From GCA-2709075 sp038146865 (lineage in GTDB: Bacteria > Pseudomonadota > Alphaproteobacteria > MPNO01 > UBA2964): a DNA stretch of 64,000 nt. Location of the stretch: NCBI GenBank assembly GCA_038146865.1, contig JAYQSL010000001.1, positions 186,001 to 250,000 of the forward strand, written 5' to 3'. This document shows positions 16,900-25,492 of the stretch, piece by piece; position 1 is the first letter of the stretch, and the number at the start of each line of letters is the position of its first letter. The position numbers and the translations under genes were made by a program. A model generated the notes under the pieces. That model did not search any database, was not told where the DNA came from, and saw only the letters and a program-made list of their open reading frames with translations.

Positions 16900-18249
16900 A
16901 TGTCTGGAATTAAAGATGTCTCGGCTGATCTAGGGCATGCTGATGACCTCGGAAACACGAAAGCCGATGAGGAATTAGGGGTGGGGAAAAAAGAGCCAAG
17001 GTCTACCCATAGTGATAATTCTCATAAGCGCTTTGCTCTGTTGAGAGGCGGGCTAAAGTCTCTCGTCGCCGTGACCACTTTTTTTGCTATTGCATGGCTC
17101 ACATGGCCCTTTTGGGGAGGTTATACTCCAAATTGGGTTCAGGAATTTGTTTCTCCTGTTATGGGGTTAGGGCGGGCCGAGGCTCCAAGCCGTGAAATTG
17201 ACCTCATGGGGACCCGGATTGATATCCTTGAGCGCAAGCTTGATCGAATACAAAGTCAACTTTTAAACCTCACCAAAAACCCCGTAAGCTCTGCAATCGA
17301 CAATAAAGTAGACAGAGTGATTTCAGACTTGAAAGGGCACAGAGAAGAGCACGCCAATCTGGGTGACACCATGACGGCGAAGTCCTTGTCAAAACGTCTC
17401 GAAGTTGTCGAGAATCAGATGAGCAAATTGGGGGAGATCAAAAAATTTCGAAATGGGGCTCTAAATTTCGAAGATCGCCTTACTATGATAGAGAATGAAA
17501 TCAGAACAATTACCGATCTCGGGCCAGGGGCAGGAAAAGCGTTATCTGAAAGTGGTGCAAATGTTCTCAACGGCCGAGGAACAATGCAAAGAATGGCGGT
17601 TGTTGAAGAAAAGACAAGGGAATTTGACAGAGACTTTTCTAAATTAACCAGCAGAATCTTGGAGCTTGAGAAACACAAAGCTGCGTATTCCGAATCGTCT
17701 TTTGTGAACCGGGCCGATGGCTTATTGATGTTTGCGATTGGCAATTTAAAATCCGTTGCATTGACAGGTGATAAATTCACTAAGGAGTGGGAAACTACTC
17801 ACTTCCTGGCATCTGAGAATCCCCTTGTGCAAGAGGGCTTGGTTTCAATCAAATCCCTCGCGGAATCCGGTGTTGCCTCAATGCGGGGATTGCAGATGGA
17901 ACTGACTTTTCTGGCTGATCGGGCGACAAAGATTAGCCCCCCGGAAGATAAACCAAGTTGGATAAATCGAGTCCTGGGTAGGATAAGTTCCTTGGTTACC
18001 GTGCGGCGAATAGGTCCAAATGCTGCTGCAGGCAAGGATAATGTTGGTCTTATGGCCCAGGCGGAAATTTCCCTCTCGGAGGGAGACCTTAGGGGGGCAA
18101 TAAATGCGATATCTGTCTTGTCGGGCAAACAGAGCGAGCTATTCACGCCGTGGTTGGCAAAGGCTCGGAAACGCTACCAAGTCGAAGACACACTGGATAA
18201 AGCAACATCGGTTTTGTTTTCGAAACAAAAATCGCCAGCTAATAAATGA
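16900..18249 (+). CDS. Mitofilin/Mic60-like inner-membrane protein (COG4223 type)
   Basis: A 449-residue protein with a short acidic cytoplasmic N-terminus, one membrane span at about residues 53-70, and a long charged region with heptad-like coiled-coil stretches (roughly 95-260). A helical C-terminal domain of the Mic60 type follows, including LVTVRRIGPNAAAGKDNVGLM and a DLRGAI segment. Alphaproteobacterial Mic60 homologues sit exactly between hemD and hemY. In organisms with intracytoplasmic membranes they shape membrane invaginations and contact outer-membrane proteins. It overlaps hemY by four bases (ATGA). Role in membrane architecture is family knowledge; a role here is inferred. Confidence 0.85.
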   Translation: MSGIKDVSADLGHADDLGNTKADEELGVGKKEPRSTHSDNSHKRFALLRGGLKSLVAVTTFFAIAWLTWPFWGGYTPNWVQEFVSPVMGLGRAEAPSREIDLMGTRIDILERKLDRIQSQLLNLTKNPVSSAIDNKVDRVISDLKGHREEHANLGDTMTAKSLSKRLEVVENQMSKLGEIKKFRNGALNFEDRLTMIENEIRTITDLGPGAGKALSESGANVLNGRGTMQRMAVVEEKTREFDRDFSKLTSRILELEKHKAAYSESSFVNRADGLLMFAIGNLKSVALTGDKFTKEWETTHFLASENPLVQEGLVSIKSLAESGVASMRGLQMELTFLADRATKISPPEDKPSWINRVLGRISSLVTVRRIGPNAAAGKDNVGLMAQAEISLSEGDLRGAINAISVLSGKQSELFTPWLAKARKRYQVEDTLDKATSVLFSKQKSPANK

Positions 18250-19583
18250 TCCGAACTTTTTTTATTCTCGCAGTCACCCTTTTTGCGGTTCTCATAGCGA
18301 TTGAGGTCGCTGATATCCCAGGAGAAGTCTCATTTATTTGGGAGGGGTGGAGGGTGGTGGCTCCCGCTCCCATCTTGATTCTTTTGGCTTTCATTTTCGG
18401 GTTAGTCCTAATTCTTATCTTTTCACTTTGGCGCGGACTGTGGATTACTCCAACAAGACTTATGGCGGCCTACAAGCAGTCCAGACAGGAACGCGGTTAC
18501 AGGGCATTGACTCAGGGAATGGTCGCTGTTGCTGCGGGGGACGCAAATGAGGCTAAACGACAGGCAAAACGCGCAGAAGCACTCCTAGATGCTCCTCCAC
18601 TTACGATGTTATTGGCGGCACAGGCCGCCCAGCTCCAAGGAGAGGAAGAGGCTGCAACAGCTTATTTTAGGGATATGTTAAAAAGTGAAGAGACCGCATT
18701 TTTGGGCCTGCGAGGTTTATTAATTCAGGCTCAAAAATCTGGAAATAACGATGAAGCCTTGCTTTTGGTGGAGCGAGCGCACCGACTTAAGCCGAAGACA
18801 AGTTGGGTGTTGAATACAATGTATGATTTGCACACCAGTGGGCATAAATGGGTGGAAGCCGCTCGTGCCCTGGATGGCCTTGTAAAGATTGGTATCGTCG
18901 AACGTAAAGTGGCAAATCGCCGAAAAGCGGCAATGGAACTCATACAAATCGCTGAGGCAAAGGCACGGGGTGATGAGCATGCAAGGCTTGTTGGCAGTAG
19001 GTTGGCTCACAAGTTGTCTCGAGATTGGGTTCCCAGTTCTATAGGCCTGGCAGAAACCTTGGCCGATCTAAATAAGACGCGTCAGGCTCGTAGGTTGATT
19101 GAAAAGAGTTGGGTTAAAACTCCCCACCCGCGTTTGCTTGAGATTTATGGTAGGTGTTTATTTGAAGACAATCCGATTCAACGCTTGAATAGGATCGAAA
19201 GGCTTGTAGCAAAAAACCCCTCTCATCCCGAAAGCCGTGTTGCGTTGGCCGAGGCAATGATAGAGGCGAACCTATGGGGTCCTGCCAGGACCCATTTGAT
19301 GGCGCTTCTTGAAAAAGGTGAGACCATTAATTTGTGCAGGCTCATGGCCAAACTTGAAGAGGGAGAGAATAAAGACTCGGACTCCTCTAATGATTGGTTG
19401 AGACGTATCCCAAGCGCTATCCCAGATGCCAAATGGTGTTGTGGAGATTGCGATTATGAGTCAATGGACTTTTTGCCTAATTGCCCTGGCTGCGGATCTC
19501 TTGGATCCTTTGAATGGCGTAAGGGAGGTAAATCTTCGAAACTAGCTCAGCAAGATAAAGAAAATTCAGATCAACAAGCGTAG
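18246..19583 (+). CDS. hemY: HemY-like membrane protein with TPR-like repeats and zinc ribbon; altered C-terminus
   Basis: A 445-residue protein with two N-terminal membrane segments (about 3-22 and 38-63), a cytosolic or periplasmic HemY/TPR-like helical domain (about 75-370) and a C-terminal zinc ribbon with Cys399-x2-Cys402 and Cys413-x2-Cys416. The role in late haem/porphyrin metabolism comes from gene context only; no reaction is known for this proteobacterial HemY. The last codons lie inside a 157-bp direct duplication. After the first copy the frame reads SDQQA and stops. After the second copy the old frame would read TGQAISGA, probably the original C-terminus. The domain is intact; only the tail changed. 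Confidence 0.9.
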   Translation: MIRTFFILAVTLFAVLIAIEVADIPGEVSFIWEGWRVVAPAPILILLAFIFGLVLILIFSLWRGLWITPTRLMAAYKQSRQERGYRALTQGMVAVAAGDANEAKRQAKRAEALLDAPPLTMLLAAQAAQLQGEEEAATAYFRDMLKSEETAFLGLRGLLIQAQKSGNNDEALLLVERAHRLKPKTSWVLNTMYDLHTSGHKWVEAARALDGLVKIGIVERKVANRRKAAMELIQIAEAKARGDEHARLVGSRLAHKLSRDWVPSSIGLAETLADLNKTRQARRLIEKSWVKTPHPRLLEIYGRCLFEDNPIQRLNRIERLVAKNPSHPESRVALAEAMIEANLWGPARTHLMALLEKGETINLCRLMAKLEEGENKDSDSSNDWLRRIPSAIPDAKWCCGDCDYESMDFLPNCPGCGSLGSFEWRKGGKSSKLAQQDKENSDQQA

Positions 19584-19743
19584 AATTATCCCAGATGCCA
19601 AATGGTGTTGTGGAGATTGCGATTATGAGTCAATGGACTTTTTGCCTAATTGCCCTGGCTGCGGATCTCTTGGATCCTTTGAATGGCGTAAGGGAGGTAA
19701 ATCTTCGAAACTAGCTCAGCAAGATAAAGAAAATTCAGATCAA
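19418..19743. repeat. Perfect 157-bp tandem direct duplication at the hemY 3' end
   Basis: Bases 19418-19574 and 19587-19743 are identical by eye, offset by 169 bp, with a 12-base spacer (CAAGCGTAGAAT). The first copy is in frame as the hemY zinc-ribbon tail. The second is shifted by one base relative to the hemY frame and is untranslated. The spacer's TAG supplies the present hemY stop. It ends 37 bases from the 3' end of the tRNA-Thr gene. Confidence 0.95.
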
Positions 19744-19779
19744 ACTGGGCAAGCTATTTCTGGCGCATAGGTCAGAAAG

Positions 19780-19855
19780 TGGTGCCGCAACGGTGACTTG
19801 AACACCGGACCCCCGCATTACGAATGCGATGCTCTACCAGCTGAGCTATTGCGGC
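19780..19855 (-). tRNA. tRNA-Thr (anticodon CGT)
   Basis: Read on the minus strand, the acceptor stem is GCCGCAA/TTGCGGC. The D arm is GCTC-AGCTGGTA-GAGC and the anticodon stem TCGCA/TGCGG encloses loop TTCGTAA, giving anticodon CGT (reads ACG, threonine). The variable region is GGGTC, and the T arm CGGTG-TTCAAGT-CACCG. Discriminator A is followed by an encoded CCA at 19780-19782. All stems pair, with one T-G wobble at the top of the anticodon stem. The gene is convergent with hemY. Confidence 0.95.
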
Positions 19856-20059
19856 ACTTCCTTTTAACTAATCTAAAATTAGGTGTTTATAAAGTCGAAA
19901 ATCAATACGGTTTGGATATCGTATTGACTTGATTTAAGAGATCCTCGGCACAGAAAATCATCTCATCAAGAGAGGCTTTATTGACTTAAATTTGAGTTTG
20001 GTTGAACGATAGAAAAATCTGAGTTTAGATTCTTTGGCGATATTTAAGGGGAAAGCTCG

Positions 20060-20899
20060 ATGAGCAAAACATATAGTAATCTTATTGAGGCTTTCGGTAT
20101 TGCCATTACAGCCCATCTTAAACCATACCGAAGGGCTAATGCGCGCGCCCATGCATCGGAAAAGCTTGTGCAGCGGTGGGTTGTTAACTTGGGCTTTGAG
20201 GGTCAGTTATATTTTGAGTGTCCCACTGGTAGATCATTGCATGATTTGAAAACACCTTACAACGACGAACCTGAGACAATTAAATGGCTTAATGCAATGC
20301 CGGAAAGAGCTAGTTTCTGGGATGTAGGTGCTAACATCGGGCTCTATACTTTATACGCGGCGAAGACAAAGGAAGCTAAAGTTCTCGCATTTGAGCCTTC
20401 TTCTGAAAGTTACGCGGCACTGATGAATAACATAAAACTTAATTCTTTCGAGGACCAAATAATTCCACTTTGTTTTGCTTTAAATGAGAAAGAACTACTG
20501 AGCCGGCTTTATATGAAATCAACAGAGGCTGGCGCATCAATGCATTCTTTTGATAGCGAATATTCAGCCGGAGGGAAAATAAATGTGGGTTTTGCGCAAC
20601 CGACGATTGGGTTTTCTGCCGATTTCTTGCACGCCACTTTTGATTTGCCTCCTCCAGAATTTGTTAAGATTGATGTTGATGGTAATGAGGCACGAATCTT
20701 GAGAGGAGGACGGGAAATATTTATGGAACACACAAGGTCCCTGATAATTGAAGTGGAGTCTTTCGTAGATAAAAGCCTAAAAACCGAGGTTATAAATGAA
20801 TTAGACACTATGGGATTTCGCGAAGTTAAAGACTTTTGTCCAAATGCACGACGCAATAGCGTGTTTGAGAACAGAAAATATTCTGAGGGCCCTAATTAA
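20060..20899 (+). CDS. FkbM family SAM-dependent methyltransferase
   Basis: A 279-residue protein with the class I methyltransferase SAM site FWDVGANIGLYTLYAA, the following VLAFEPSSESY acidic strand end, and the FkbM C-terminal FVKIDVDGNEARILRGG segment with a later IIEVESF. FkbM enzymes O-methylate sugars, polyketides or other small molecules; the substrate here is unknown. The ATG follows AAGGGGAAAGCTCG, a good ribosome-binding site. The gene stands alone after the tRNA, with 204 bases of non-coding DNA upstream in which I see no gene. Confidence 0.88.
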   Translation: MSKTYSNLIEAFGIAITAHLKPYRRANARAHASEKLVQRWVVNLGFEGQLYFECPTGRSLHDLKTPYNDEPETIKWLNAMPERASFWDVGANIGLYTLYAAKTKEAKVLAFEPSSESYAALMNNIKLNSFEDQIIPLCFALNEKELLSRLYMKSTEAGASMHSFDSEYSAGGKINVGFAQPTIGFSADFLHATFDLPPPEFVKIDVDGNEARILRGGREIFMEHTRSLIIEVESFVDKSLKTEVINELDTMGFREVKDFCPNARRNSVFENRKYSEGPN

Positions 20900-20941
20900 T
20901 CTAGTTCTTGATCGGTTCTTTGTAAGGAAAAAGATAAAATT

Positions 20942-21319
20942 TTGGCAAAATACTTCACTTTTGCTCCCGAAGCATTCAAGATTCTAGAGACCTCGACTTG
21001 GAAGAAACAAGACGCTTCAGCGCTAATCAAAACCCGCTGGGAGTGGGGGGTGGGAGGTCTTACGGTGCCTGATGAGGACCCCGCCTTTGATCTGGCGCGT
21101 GTCGAGAGAAATGAAAATGATGAGTGGAAAACTTGGTCGGATGGGTTTGAATTGGAAGGAGCCCAGACGTGGATCGAGACTGAGGATGCGGTCCTTTCAG
21201 AGGCTTTTATAAGCCATGACATTGATGGGACGGCAACTTTAAAAATTCTGGGGTGGCAGGAAATCTCTACGGAGTTATCCATTTTGGGCCCAATCAGGCT
21301 AGTTGAAATGAAAACATAG
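20942..21319 (+). CDS. Hypothetical protein, 125 residues, TTG start
   Basis: An acidic, tryptophan-rich soluble protein without signal peptide or membrane span (TRWEWGVGGL, DDEWKTWSDGFELEG-like stretch, a late ILGWQEIS). I do not recognise a family. The start is a TTG at 20942 with AAGGAAAA about 13 bases upstream, which is weak. The frame contains balanced amino-acid use and begins 42 bases after the FkbM methyltransferase, so co-transcription is possible. A longer frame exists on the opposite strand over the same bases, but its composition (Ser/Phe/Lys-rich, with no recognisable motif) is less protein-like. I think the plus-strand gene is the real one. Confidence 0.55.
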   Translation: MAKYFTFAPEAFKILETSTWKKQDASALIKTRWEWGVGGLTVPDEDPAFDLARVERNENDEWKTWSDGFELEGAQTWIETEDAVLSEAFISHDIDGTATLKILGWQEISTELSILGPIRLVEMKT

Positions 21320-21487
21320 GCTTTTAACAAGCTTAAAATCTTACATTTTTTGTGAACGAAATACCGTTTCCGGCGGCACCTGATTTTTTTATTTTTAGCC
21401 TGTGATCTGAAGATAGAAGTAATCAGTAAAAACGTCGGCTTCAATAGACTGGAATGGGTCCAGTGTGGATGCCTAAGGAGAAAAGAG

Positions 21488-21979
21488 ATGTTGTCGCTGA
21501 AGAAATTTGTAGCAGTGATGGCTATTGCCGTAGTTATGCCTTCCATTGCTTTCGCGGGAGGACATAGTCAAAAGAAAGATATCGTATCAATTGCCGCCGG
21601 CAACAGTGCATTCAGTACACTGGTGGCGGCAGTAAAAGCTGCTGACTTGGTTGATGTTCTTAAATCGGAAGGGCCCTTCACAGTTTTTGCCCCAACCAAT
21701 GAGGCCTTTGCCGCTTTGCCAAAAGGGACTGTCGAAACTCTTCTTAAACCAGAAAACAAAGGGAAGCTTGCTTCTATTCTAAAGCATCATGTTTTGGCCG
21801 GCGATATCCGAGCGTCATCCATAATGGGTAAAAAGTTGAATCCTAAAACAGTAAACGGGACGTCAATCAAAATTGATGCGACAAAGGGCGTGCTTATCGG
21901 CAATGCGAAAGTAGTAAAAGCCGATTTAATTGCTAGTAACGGGGTTATTCACGTGATCGATAAGGTTTTGATACCCTGA
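21488..21979 (+). CDS. Secreted fasciclin (FAS1) domain protein
   Basis: A 163-residue protein with a signal peptide (about 1-24, ending SIAFAGG) and one FAS1 domain. The H1 motif GPFTVFAPTNEAFAALPKGT and the H2-like end GVIHVIDKVLIP are clear. Single-domain bacterial fasciclins are exported adhesion or surface proteins, similar in layout to MPB70. The ATG is preceded by AAGGAG at the ideal distance. A strong stem-loop follows 23 bases after the stop, so it is probably a monocistronic unit. Confidence 0.94.
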   Translation: MLSLKKFVAVMAIAVVMPSIAFAGGHSQKKDIVSIAAGNSAFSTLVAAVKAADLVDVLKSEGPFTVFAPTNEAFAALPKGTVETLLKPENKGKLASILKHHVLAGDIRASSIMGKKLNPKTVNGTSIKIDATKGVLIGNAKVVKADLIASNGVIHVIDKVLIP

Positions 21980-22001
21980 TAAGACTCTCTAGAGTGGCTT
22001 T

Positions 22002-22030
22002 CCCGAGGGCTTAATAGTTTAGCCCTCGGG
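22002..22030 (+). terminator. Stem-loop terminator after the fasciclin gene
   Basis: A perfect 10-base-pair GC-rich stem (CCCGAGGGCT/AGCCCTCGGG) encloses a 9-base loop TAATAGTTT. It starts 23 bases after the fasciclin stop. The tail (TTAGGGC) is not a clean T run, so it is a probable rather than textbook intrinsic terminator. Confidence 0.65.
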
Positions 22031-22151
22031 TTAGGGCTATGGTGTTTAATAGCATTTTACTAATCTCAACAATCAGGCTTTCTTGGAGATAACGATCACT
22101 TTTAAAGAGAGCACTGCGACCGACTCCAGGCTAAATATGTCGGTCACCTTT

Positions 22152-23090
22152 TTAAGTTGCTATTTTTATCCAATTTTCTCTTTTGATATTATTGATTTTC
22201 CAAATATCTTTTTGGAATCCTCCCCAAAGATCAAGGTTCTTTGTTTCATTTTCTGCAACGGCTTTGACGACGTAGGGATAGTCTGTTCCAAATAAAATCT
22301 TCTGTGGGTCCGCTATTTCGCTCAGGGCCGTCAAAGGCACGTTATTTGCCGAGAGGGCGGTATCAAACCAAAATCTTTTCAATAGAGAGAGAGCCCCTTC
22401 TGGATAATTTTCTGCCAGAGGTGTTCGTTTATCAAAGATTGCCAGCCGATGGGCCAGGAAAGGGAGCGTTCCTCCCGCATGACTTAAAATAAAACGAATT
22501 TTGGGGAAGCGTGTCAGAACCCCATGCATAATCAAGTTTGTAGCGACCCGAGTTGTCTCAAACGGGTAGTCAATCAACATCCTGGGGATATCCCATCCAC
22601 TAGCTTCTGTGCCTGGAGGGTAGCACGGATGAATAAATACTATGGCTTCTCGATGATTCAGTTCTTCATATATCGGGTTAAAGTCGGGATGTCCGATATA
22701 ACGTTCGTCAACGCTTGTGAGCAGGCAGATCCCGTCCAGATCAAGTTGATCAAATGCTCTTGAAATTTCATTTAGAGTTGAGTCGATGTGCGGCAGAGGC
22801 ATTGCTGCGAATCCCCCAAACCTATCCGGATATTTACTTGATAGTTCCGATAGATAATCATTAGCTTGATTAACAAGGAGATTAGTTTGTTCCTGGTCCC
22901 CGAACCAAAAACCTGGTGATGTGTATGAGAGTATGGCCTTCTCGATTTGCAGACGGTTCATCAGCGTAAGCGAGCTTTCGGGGCTCCATTGCGGAAAACC
23001 TCTGTAAGCTGAACCTGTAATTCCCGCTGCGATTTGTGCTTCGACGTAAAACTTCGGCAACAAATGGTGGTGAACATCAATTCGTTGCAT
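22152..23090 (-). CDS. Amidohydrolase 2 family protein (ACMSD-like metal-dependent hydrolase/decarboxylase)
   Basis: A 312-residue TIM-barrel protein beginning with the metal-binding IDVHHHLLP (His-x-His), then FIHPCYPPG, FILSHAGGTLPFL and the catalytic FGTDYPYV aspartate. This is the pattern of PF04909, which includes 2-amino-3-carboxymuconate-6-semialdehyde decarboxylase and gamma-resorcylate decarboxylase. The family mostly performs metal-assisted decarboxylation or hydrolysis of aromatic-derived acids. No neighbouring gene fixes the substrate. It stands alone, with a 322-base gap upstream shared with a divergent EamA permease. Confidence 0.88.
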   Translation of the reverse strand: MQRIDVHHHLLPKFYVEAQIAAGITGSAYRGFPQWSPESSLTLMNRLQIEKAILSYTSPGFWFGDQEQTNLLVNQANDYLSELSSKYPDRFGGFAAMPLPHIDSTLNEISRAFDQLDLDGICLLTSVDERYIGHPDFNPIYEELNHREAIVFIHPCYPPGTEASGWDIPRMLIDYPFETTRVATNLIMHGVLTRFPKIRFILSHAGGTLPFLAHRLAIFDKRTPLAENYPEGALSLLKRFWFDTALSANNVPLTALSEIADPQKILFGTDYPYVVKAVAENETKNLDLWGGFQKDIWKINNIKRENWIKIAT

Positions 23091-23412
23091 TGGGATCCTC
23101 TATTGTTTGGTTAAGTTCATGACGGGCTATTATTCAAATTTTATTAATCCCACCCTTGCTTTAGCGGTTAAGCCGAAACTACCAAAAATTACATCCTGTT
23201 CACATACGATTTTAGATTAAAATTGGAATAGGCAATTCAGTCTGGATTGATTTAGGCGGGTAAGGGGCCATGGGTTGTTAAGAAAGAGTTCAAATTTTCG
23301 CGGACCCAAGCATTCTGCGTGAAGCGGCCTGACTAAAATTGGCAAAGCTAGCGGGCGGGCTTCATAAGGACTATGAATTATAAGGACTTTTGCGGTCGTA
23401 GGGGGTGGCAAG
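23091..23412. other. Intergenic region between divergent amidohydrolase and EamA permease
   Basis: This 322-base stretch must hold the promoters of both divergent genes. A 64-codon frame on the minus strand (23217-23411) has no ribosome-binding site or recognisable motif and I do not call it. No hairpin, repeat or RNA gene is evident to the eye. Confidence 0.5.
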
Positions 23413-24303
23413 TTGGAACAAATTGAACGGCAACAAAATATTACAAAAGGAATAGCATTATTTATTTTTGGTCTCGCTTTCTTTGTAGTAGGAGAGGCCC
23501 TGGTAAAATTACTGCACGATTCTTATGGAACCACCCAAATAGTTTGGTCGCGGTATTTTTTTCATTTTGCGTTGACCTGCCTTTTTCTATCTCGGGGAAA
23601 TATCCTTGCTCAGGCCCGATCTACTCGGCCATGGCTTCATGCCTCTCGGTCAATATTGATGCTGGTGGCGACAGCATGTTTTTTTGCTGCCTTAGAATTT
23701 TTGCCACTTGCTGATGCAATCGCGGTCGCCTTTTTGGCGCCCCTGTTGGTTACCGCATTTTCGATTCCGTTACTCAAGGAAACGGTTGGCTGGCGCCGAT
23801 GGTTAGCGGTGTTTATTGGTTTTGGCGGTGTAATGATTATTATAAGGCCGGGTGCGGATGGTACTCATTGGGCAATGTTTTTGCCCCTAATATCTGCTGT
23901 TTGTTATGCAATTTATCAAATTTTGACGCGGATCGCATCAAGGGTTGATCACGCGAATACAAGCCTAATTTGGACATCAATTATCGGTGTCTCTGTCACT
24001 TCGTTTTTGGTGCCCTTTTTTTGGGTTACTCCAGATTTTTTGGGGTGGACTTACATGTTTGCCTTGGGGGCATGTTACGGGGTTGGTCACTACTTATTGA
24101 TAAGGAGTTTAGAAATTGCCCCGGCCTCAGTCGTGTCTCCATTCCTCTACACTCAAGTGGTATTTGCTGCAATTCTGGGCCTATTGATCTTTAACGAATT
24201 TCCTGATTCTTGGACGTTATTGGGTTTGATAATCGTGGTCTTAAGCGGCTTATATATTTGGCAACGAGAATTAAAAATCGCAAACAATACTGATCGAAAT
24301 TAA
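23413..24303 (+). CDS. EamA/DMT family transporter
   Basis: A 296-residue inner-membrane protein with ten predicted spans arranged as two EamA repeats. Conserved marks are the end-of-repeat Pro-rich segment FLPLADAIAVAFLAPLLVT, GFGGVMIIIRPG closing repeat 1, and the AGxxxGxGHY-like GACYGVGHYLLIRS in repeat 2. The family (RhaT/YdcZ-like drug/metabolite transporters) moves metabolites or exports amino acids and drugs; the substrate is unknown. The start is a TTG preceded by GGGGGTGGCAAG. It is convergent with a flavin oxidoreductase 13 bases away, and is one of six EamA genes in the window. Confidence 0.9.
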   Translation: MEQIERQQNITKGIALFIFGLAFFVVGEALVKLLHDSYGTTQIVWSRYFFHFALTCLFLSRGNILAQARSTRPWLHASRSILMLVATACFFAALEFLPLADAIAVAFLAPLLVTAFSIPLLKETVGWRRWLAVFIGFGGVMIIIRPGADGTHWAMFLPLISAVCYAIYQILTRIASRVDHANTSLIWTSIIGVSVTSFLVPFFWVTPDFLGWTYMFALGACYGVGHYLLIRSLEIAPASVVSPFLYTQVVFAAILGLLIFNEFPDSWTLLGLIIVVLSGLYIWQRELKIANNTDRN

Positions 24304-24316
24304 TGTTTTTGGCTTT

Positions 24317-25426
24317 TCAAGGGACTGGGGGCTCTACTGTGCTGGCGCTGACATACTCATCTGGCCACGAAAAATCATAGCCCAAGTTTCTCGCTGCGTG
24401 TCTCATAAAATAAGGGTTATACAGGCCAGCTCTGCCCATTAAGCAAATATCGGCCGCACCTTCCTCAATGATTTTGTTCATTGCGTCGGTGTCCTGTACA
24501 CCGCCCACCGCCATTGTTGGTATGTTTGCCCCCTCACGAATTTTTCTCGCAAATGGCACTTGAAAAAGTTTGGGTTCGATGTCCGGCCTGCCCCCATGTG
24601 TAACCATTCCAGATGAGACATCCAGGATATCAAGGCCTTCCGCCTTGAACATCTTCCCAATCTCGACCGCGTCTTCAATAGTATTTCCGGGGCTTTCCCA
24701 ATCTATCGCTGAAATACGGCTAGAGATCGGTTTGTTTTCCGGCCAAACCTCTCTAACAGCTCTAAATATCTGGATTGGCAATTCCATCCGAGCCTCTAGT
24801 GATCCGCCAAATTCATCATTGCGCTTATTTGATAGGGGCGAAATAAAAGAGCTAATGAGATATCCATGAGCAAAGTGCAGTTCAATTATATCAAACGCCG
24901 CCGCGTCTGCGCGTTTCGCGGCTTCAACATATTTATGGATTAGTGTTGGAACATCTTCAGGAGATAGTGCTCGCGGAGTCTTATACCTTTCAACAAATGG
25001 GATTGCGGATGCGGCAATGGTTGGGAACCCACCGGCGCCCTCTTGGCCCTCTGGTGTGCCTCGAAGCCACCGAACCCCTGTGTCCGCTTTCCTGCCCGCG
25101 TGACCGAGCTGTATAGCGAGCGCTGACTCGCTGCGACCATGAACAAAATCTGCAACCTTTTTCCAAGGCTCTATGTGAGAGTCTAACCAGAGGCCTGCAT
25201 CTCGTGTGGAGATCCTGCCTTCAGGGGACACTGCGGCCATCTCCGCGAAAACTAAACCGAATCCGCCTATCGCCCGGCTCCCAAGGTGGACGGTGTGAAA
25301 GTCGTTGGCGTGACCCTCGCGTGCCTGATACATGCAAAGAGGAGAGAGACCAACTCTGTTAGGAATTTTCAGATCGCGCAATTGAAGCGGACGAAAAATG
25401 GGGGGGACTTGATTATTTTTTCCCAT
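24317..25426 (-). CDS. NADH:flavin oxidoreductase, Old Yellow Enzyme family (YqjM-like)
   Basis: A 369-residue FMN TIM-barrel enzyme. It has the N-terminal NRVGLSPLCMY segment with the YqjM-type cysteine near the flavin, AIQLGHAGRKAD, the substrate-binding ELHFAHGYLISSFISPLSN and the C-terminal FMN phosphate site VGGVQDTD...LMGRA. Such ene-reductases reduce the C=C of alpha,beta-unsaturated carbonyls using NAD(P)H. It follows a close paralogue at 25493-26596 on the same strand (66-base gap), probably as one unit. The physiological substrate is not evident. Confidence 0.93.
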   Translation of the reverse strand: MGKNNQVPPIFRPLQLRDLKIPNRVGLSPLCMYQAREGHANDFHTVHLGSRAIGGFGLVFAEMAAVSPEGRISTRDAGLWLDSHIEPWKKVADFVHGRSESALAIQLGHAGRKADTGVRWLRGTPEGQEGAGGFPTIAASAIPFVERYKTPRALSPEDVPTLIHKYVEAAKRADAAAFDIIELHFAHGYLISSFISPLSNKRNDEFGGSLEARMELPIQIFRAVREVWPENKPISSRISAIDWESPGNTIEDAVEIGKMFKAEGLDILDVSSGMVTHGGRPDIEPKLFQVPFARKIREGANIPTMAVGGVQDTDAMNKIIEEGAADICLMGRAGLYNPYFMRHAARNLGYDFSWPDEYVSASTVEPPVP

Positions 25427-25492
25427 ATTTATGCCTATGCAAATTATTTCTGATCTCGGGCCAAGTCGATCTGCAAAGAGTATAATTTCATA

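Noticed and set aside
19587..19743. Second copy of the hemY zinc ribbon as a separate small gene
   Set aside because: It lacks its own start with a ribosome-binding site and is out of frame with hemY; it is treated as a duplication remnant.
20896..21546. 216-codon minus-strand frame over the orphan gene and fasciclin start
   Set aside because: It crosses the signal-peptide region of the fasciclin gene, has no ribosome-binding site and no motif. The plus-strand frame is favoured, though not proven.
23217..23411. 64-codon minus-strand frame in the amidohydrolase-EamA gap
   Set aside because: No ribosome-binding site, domain or compositional support.
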